Shown one piece after another: positions 60,240-64,000 of a stretch of 64,000 nucleotides of DNA. The DNA is from Methylobacter tundripaludum SV96. GTDB lineage: Bacteria > Pseudomonadota > Gammaproteobacteria > Methylococcales > Methylomonadaceae. Made by a program: the position numbers and the translations under genes. The stretch is taken from NCBI RefSeq assembly GCF_000190755.2, contig NZ_JH109153.1:1115872-1179871 (forward strand), read 5' to 3'. How positions within the stretch are numbered: the stretch's first letter is position 1; every line of letters starts with the position of its first letter. The notes under the pieces are model-generated. The model was not told the origin of the DNA and ran no database searches. It was given only the letters and a program-made list of their open reading frames with translations.

Positions 60240-60956
60240 CTAGCCGGCCCAGGTTCTTATGCTACCGGTATCCAAATGCACAAAATCGGATCTTCCGTAA
60301 TAGCCGACACCGCCACGCTGCATGGCGAGCGCTGCATTTCTAATCCTTCGGGTATCTAAACCCTCAATGCGTATATCAATCGCCCTGCCCTCCATGTGCA
60401 GACTGTTTTTGGCGACGCCATCGCTGTGCTTACGCAAATCGGCATTGGTAGCCGGTGACCGATAACCGGAGACGATATGAAAGGGCTTTCTGACTTCGAG
60501 AGTATGTTTTAAATCATACAACTGGTCCAACAATGCCGGATCAATCGGGTGGACTGTGCCGTCATGGTAGTCGCGAAACAAATGATTAATTTCGTGAAGC
60601 GCGTCTTTGATATAACGACCTTCCTCAAAATAAGTCAGGTTTAACTGGTCGCCGGTATGGGTATTATGGAAAGCCAGCATCTTATGTGAAGGCGAGTTCC
60701 GATCAAACAGGCTATGGGTATCTATCGTGGATGAAGGCTTGTAGGAGGACAGCTGGTGGTGCTGATGCAGCGTGTCATGAACACGTGCCTTATGGTTAGC
60801 CGAGCGTGGGGGAAGTACTGTGTGAGAGGCTATATGTTTGACTTTAGCGTTTGCGACTCCGATTCCTCCAGCCATCAGCAAGGAGCCATAAGCCATATTT
60901 TTCAGAAACTTTCGTCGTGATGAAATGATGTCACTTTCATTCATGGTCGGTTGCAC
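60240..60956 (-). CDS. MepK-like (DUF882/YcbK) murein endopeptidase
   Basis: A 238-residue protein with a twin-arginine signal (ISSRRKFLKNMAYGSLLMAG), which directs folded export. The DUF882 domain is in the C-terminal half: INHLFRDYHDGTVHPIDPAL, IVSGYRSPATNADLRKHSDG, SLHMEGRAIDIRIEG and YYGRSDFVHLDTGSIRTWAG. The His/Asp residues of SLHMEGRAIDIR and FVHLD bind zinc. MepK cleaves 3-3 cross-links in E. coli, the links made by LdtD-like enzymes, one of which is encoded next door. A His-rich linker (LHQHHQLS) precedes the domain. Confidence 0.92.
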   Translation of the reverse strand: MQPTMNESDIISSRRKFLKNMAYGSLLMAGGIGVANAKVKHIASHTVLPPRSANHKARVHDTLHQHHQLSSYKPSSTIDTHSLFDRNSPSHKMLAFHNTHTGDQLNLTYFEEGRYIKDALHEINHLFRDYHDGTVHPIDPALLDQLYDLKHTLEVRKPFHIVSGYRSPATNADLRKHSDGVAKNSLHMEGRAIDIRIEGLDTRRIRNAALAMQRGGVGYYGRSDFVHLDTGSIRTWAG

Positions 60957-61128
60957 TCGCGCTCATACATTATACGTGTTAATACAGATGCGCTATTTTC
61001 GTCATTTAATCTTAAACTAATCTTAAGTATCCTTAAATATTTCATACATAAATATCTTTCCGGTGCTGCGTGTGTAGCATTATGAAACTATTAATATTTT
61101 TTAAAACCGCCCCATCATCAGGAACAAA

Positions 61129-62370
61129 ATGAACCTATCGGTACTGACTCTGTTTGCGGTATTTGTATTAATCGCCGTGCGTAAAATCGGCCATTTTAAT
61201 ATCAGGATCTGGCAATCCATGACCTGCGGCGCAGCGGTGGTATTGGCTACCGGCGAGATTAGCGGACTCGATGCACTAAAGTCCATAGATCTTAATGTCA
61301 TGCTGTTTCTATTCGGCATGTTTGTCGTCGGCCAGGCGCTGGTCGCCAGCGGCTACCTGTACGCCCTCGCCTATCATTTATTTAACCGGATGACATCCGT
61401 GCCGCAACTGGTTTGCGGCATTTTGTTCGGTGCGGCCTTGAGTTCTGCGCTGCTGATGAACGATACGCTCGCCATTATAGGCACACCGCTGGTGTTGCGC
61501 CTGGCTCGGGAACACAACATCAACAGCAAGCTGCTGTTATTGACTCTGGCTTACGCCATTACTATCGGCAGCGTGATGAGCCCTCTCGGCAACCCCCAAA
61601 ATTTCCTGATCGCCAGTCAAGGCGGATTACCCGCGCCTTTTCTGACTTTTTTTAAGGCACTCGCCGTTCCTACGCTGATTAATTTGGCTGTCACTTACCT
61701 GGTTTTACGTCTGGCTTATCGGCAGCAATTCATCACCGCCATGCCGCTTACCCATAACCCGGTCGAATTATTGGATAAAAAACTGGCCAAACTGGCCCAA
61801 GCCTCCTTATTTTTATTGATCGGATTAATAACACTTAACATCATTCTGTCCGCCATGCACAGCACGATGCAGCTTAAATTAAGCCATATCGCCCTTATCG
61901 CCGCGTTACCGCCGATCTTGTTCAGCTCTGCCCGCTTGCACTTATTAAAAAGCCTGGACTGGTCAACCTTGCTGTTTTTTGCAGCCATGTTTGTGTTGAT
62001 GTCCAGCGTCTGGCAAACCGGCATCATGCAGCAACAGGTTAATGAATTGCACATAGACCTGACGACCATTCCGGCTATCATGCTGCTCAGCGCTTCGCTC
62101 AGTCAGTTGATTTCCAATGTGCCGCTGGTCGCGCTGTATCTGCCGATGCTGACTAATCCGAGTCCCGAATCGCTGATGGCCCTGGCGGCCGGCAGCACTA
62201 TCGCCGGTAATCTGCTGATTTTGGGCGCCGCCAGTAATGTGATTATTATTCAGCATGCCGAAAAGCATGAAGCTACCCTCGGTTTTTTTGAGTTTGCCCG
62301 TGTCGGAATTCCCTTGGGCTTTACCAATCTATTGATATACTGGGTGTGGTTTCGCTGCTGGTACGACTGA
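61129..62370 (+). CDS. SLC13/ArsB-like anion transporter
   Basis: A 413-residue inner-membrane protein with about eleven transmembrane helices. The family motifs are in both halves: MNDTLAIIGTPLVLRLAREH with SPLGNPQNFLIASQGG, and SQLISNVPLVALYLPML with GNLLILGAASNVIIIQHAEK. The paired NPQN and ASNV loops are typical of ion transporters of the IT superfamily. Likely substrates are anions such as sulfate, dicarboxylate or arsenite; none can be assigned. The start ATG at 61129 is preceded by AGGAAC. No arsenic gene is near here. Confidence 0.9.
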   Translation: MNLSVLTLFAVFVLIAVRKIGHFNIRIWQSMTCGAAVVLATGEISGLDALKSIDLNVMLFLFGMFVVGQALVASGYLYALAYHLFNRMTSVPQLVCGILFGAALSSALLMNDTLAIIGTPLVLRLAREHNINSKLLLLTLAYAITIGSVMSPLGNPQNFLIASQGGLPAPFLTFFKALAVPTLINLAVTYLVLRLAYRQQFITAMPLTHNPVELLDKKLAKLAQASLFLLIGLITLNIILSAMHSTMQLKLSHIALIAALPPILFSSARLHLLKSLDWSTLLFFAAMFVLMSSVWQTGIMQQQVNELHIDLTTIPAIMLLSASLSQLISNVPLVALYLPMLTNPSPESLMALAAGSTIAGNLLILGAASNVIIIQHAEKHEATLGFFEFARVGIPLGFTNLLIYWVWFRCWYD

Positions 62371-62436
62371 TCCCTAGTAAGGTAAATAATCGGCCAAAAG
62401 CCTTGTAACAAAATAAAAAAGTGTAGATTTCTCATT

Positions 62437-62485
62437 TACCACGAAGAACATAAAACTTCGTGATCTTCGTGTCCTTCGTGGTGAA
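62437..62485. repeat. Dispersed inverted repeat family B
   Basis: Arms taccacgaagaacataaaac and complementary gtccttcgtggtgaa with cttcgtgatcttcgtg between, between the transporter and DUF1704 genes. Confidence 0.8.
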
Positions 62486-62531
62486 TGATTTTTTCTTACC
62501 TACAACGCTGCACCGCTAACGGACGACACTC

Positions 62532-63824
62532 ATGCGCAAAAAAGCCATTAAACCCTCCGCTTATCTGACCGAAGTCAAAACGCTCTCGGATCGGATCGTC
62601 AAAGCTCAACAGCCAATCCGCATACTCGATGCGATCAAATGGGATGATAATATCAAACAGGCTTTTTTTGACGGCAACTGCAAAAAATCGCCGATAGTCA
62701 CGCCGGATTATTATCAAAATCGCCCGCTAGGCTTTGATCCGAACGAAAAGAAACAAGAGTTTTTCCAGATTGAGCGCGATTTAATGCGTAAACTCGGCCA
62801 GCTCAACCCGCTCAGCGTAATCATGCGCCGGATTTGCAAGGAATACCTGGACGTAGTGCGCATGCTGGAGGCCAGAGGAAAACCGACCTTCTCCAATATT
62901 TCCCAGGAATTATACGGCTCATCCCAGGACGTTTTTCATGTCGGCGACCCGACCATTGCCGACCTGGGCAGCATGATGGAGGGGACCCTGTCACAACTGC
63001 TGAAACTGGACTTCTTGGTCGAAGAGCCCAAAACCATCAACGCCAAGGATGCTGTCGCAATCCTTAACGAAAAAATAGAGGCCGTATTTCCCGGCGATGG
63101 CCTGCGCGCCATGTTGAGCGACGGTATCATCGCCGATGCCGCAGCCGGTACCGATTACATTAAATTACGCGCCGATGCGTTGTTCAACATGCGTGATCTG
63201 CGCGTGCTAGAAGTTCACGAAATATGGGTACACTTGGGCACTACCCTGAACGGTCTGGCCCAGCCTTACTGCACTTTTCTCGGTAAAGGGCCGCCGTCCG
63301 CGACTATTACCCAGGAAGGACTGGCGGTATTGATGGAAATCTTAACCTTCAGTTCCACGCCTAACCGGCTGATGCGCCTGATCAACCGGGTGCGCGCCAT
63401 CACGCTGGCCGAAGAAGGCGCGGACTTCATGGACATATTCGATTTCTTTAGAGATAAAGGCTTGGACAAGGAAGAAAGTTATACGCTCAGCAGCCGGGTA
63501 TTCAGGGGCAGCAGCTCCGACGGCATGCCGTTTACCAAGGACCTGACCTACATCAAAGGCTTTGTGCTGACCTATAACTTTATGCGCTTGGCTGTCAGCA
63601 AGGGCAAACCGGATCGTATCCCGTTGCTGTTTTGCGGCAAAACCATGATCGAAGATATGAAAGTGTTGGTCGATCTGGTTGAAGAAGGCACGGTGATTGC
63701 GCCGCGCTTTCTGCCGCCGCAGTTTAAAGACCTGATGGGACTTTCATCCTGGATGAGTTTCAGCCGCTTCATGTCGTCAATGAACTTCCGGCAACTGGAA
63801 CAGGACTATTCCAATGTTTTATGA
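62532..63824 (+). CDS. DUF1704 QEGLA-motif protein (tyrosine/phenylalanine carboxypeptidase-like)
   Basis: A 430-residue protein. The metal-binding core is VHEIWVHLGTTLNG (HExxxH) and the signature TITQEGLAVLMEI, with ERDLMRKLGQLNPLSVIMRR earlier. Members are named flavohemoglobin-expression-modulating QEGLA proteins or tyrosine carboxypeptidase-like proteins; the fold is that of a gluzincin. The true substrate in bacteria is unknown. It is shorter than the about 600-residue members that carry an N-formylglutamate amidohydrolase-like part. The gene stands alone with an ATG at 62532; no amidohydrolase gene follows within the window. Confidence 0.88.
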   Translation: MRKKAIKPSAYLTEVKTLSDRIVKAQQPIRILDAIKWDDNIKQAFFDGNCKKSPIVTPDYYQNRPLGFDPNEKKQEFFQIERDLMRKLGQLNPLSVIMRRICKEYLDVVRMLEARGKPTFSNISQELYGSSQDVFHVGDPTIADLGSMMEGTLSQLLKLDFLVEEPKTINAKDAVAILNEKIEAVFPGDGLRAMLSDGIIADAAAGTDYIKLRADALFNMRDLRVLEVHEIWVHLGTTLNGLAQPYCTFLGKGPPSATITQEGLAVLMEILTFSSTPNRLMRLINRVRAITLAEEGADFMDIFDFFRDKGLDKEESYTLSSRVFRGSSSDGMPFTKDLTYIKGFVLTYNFMRLAVSKGKPDRIPLLFCGKTMIEDMKVLVDLVEEGTVIAPRFLPPQFKDLMGLSSWMSFSRFMSSMNFRQLEQDYSNVL

Positions 63825-63953
63825 TGAAACGTCATTTATGCATATAATTAGCCGTGTAGAGGCGATTTAGCCTGGCGACTTTCCTGCTTCAGCCGCATAA
63901 CAAAAGCTCGCCTTGTACTGATCACGACAAAATAATAATTAAAAGGTAATCCG

Positions 63954-64000
63954 ATGAAAACACCAAGACTACTAGCCCTCTTTTTTATAGTTTCTTGCTT
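63954..64000 (+). CDS. Start of an exported protein, cut by the window edge
   Basis: ATG at 63954, with AAAGG 7 bases upstream. The 15 visible codons read MKTPRLLALFFIVSC, a typical signal-peptide start, perhaps of a lipoprotein. Nothing else can be said. Confidence 0.6.
   Translation, partial: MKTPRLLALFFIVSC

Overview
This 64 kb window looks like a gammaproteobacterial chromosome. The gene content (two-domain transport and stress genes, RtcB/archease, large NAD-glutamate dehydrogenase, LdtD/MepK-like envelope enzymes, an HvfA/HvfX pair, a nitrilase Nit1C cluster) and the many palindromic intergenic repeats resemble aquatic Gammaproteobacteria. A methanotroph-like (Methylococcales-type) host is my best guess, but no methane or C1 marker gene is in view, so this is inference. 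I saw no rRNA, tRNA or CRISPR.

Layout. 1-7.3 kb: the start of a heavy-metal RND pump gene, an IS1182-family element inserted in the middle of a palindromic repeat, and a small oxidoreductase operon (PNPOx-reductase fusion, GST, DUF1348) whose first gene is split by an IS630-family element with a clean TA target duplication. 7.8-16.5 kb: a MocR-type regulator divergent from a complete seven-gene Nit1C cluster (nitB-nitH), the cluster linked to nitrogen starvation and cyanide use. Its first gene is preceded by two tandem hairpins, the second of which is a textbook terminator. 16.5-23.3 kb: a ten-gene minus-strand block running PiT transporter, arsM, ECF-like sigma factor, zinc-type anti-sigma, GDCCVxC protein, HvfA-like RiPP precursor, HvfX-like DoxX protein, TVP38 membrane protein, DUF3047 protein, arsS. 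It combines arsenosugar synthesis genes with a copper-RiPP-like pair that lacks its usual modifying enzymes. 24.4-28.7 kb: thiol-redox membrane protein, archease, RtcB RNA ligase, DUF72 protein.

28.8-37.4 kb: accessory region. A GNAT/DUF1778 toxin-antitoxin pair lies beside an integrase-less integron cassette array (CALIN) with 12 recognisable attC sites, all in the same orientation, and cassettes for a metalloprotease-like protein, a methyltransferase, a two-gene AT-rich cassette, a phosphatase-like protein, lipoproteins, a TIR/deoxyribosyltransferase-like protein, a small membrane protein and a macro-domain protein. Three cassettes have no convincing ORF: two are related to each other at DNA level but not in reading frame, and one is built around a perfect 25-bp hairpin.

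37.5-64 kb: mainly housekeeping and stress genes: UbiB-like kinase, phasin-like protein, pcm-ahcY, zinc alcohol dehydrogenase, YukJ-like protein, NAD-glutamate dehydrogenase, RsbW/STAS pair, MscK-like channel, DUF808 protein, MNT nucleotidyltransferase with a HEPN-like partner, a beta-CASP metallo-beta-lactamase protein, L,D-transpeptidase, MepK-like protein, SLC13-type transporter, a DUF1704 QEGLA protein, and the start of a secreted protein.

At least seven families of dispersed inverted repeats fill the intergenic gaps. Some of them reach into genes: they supply the stop region of nitF and of the glutamate dehydrogenase, bracket nitB-nitG as inverted copies, host the IS1182 insertion, and abut the truncated attC at the left end of the cassette array.
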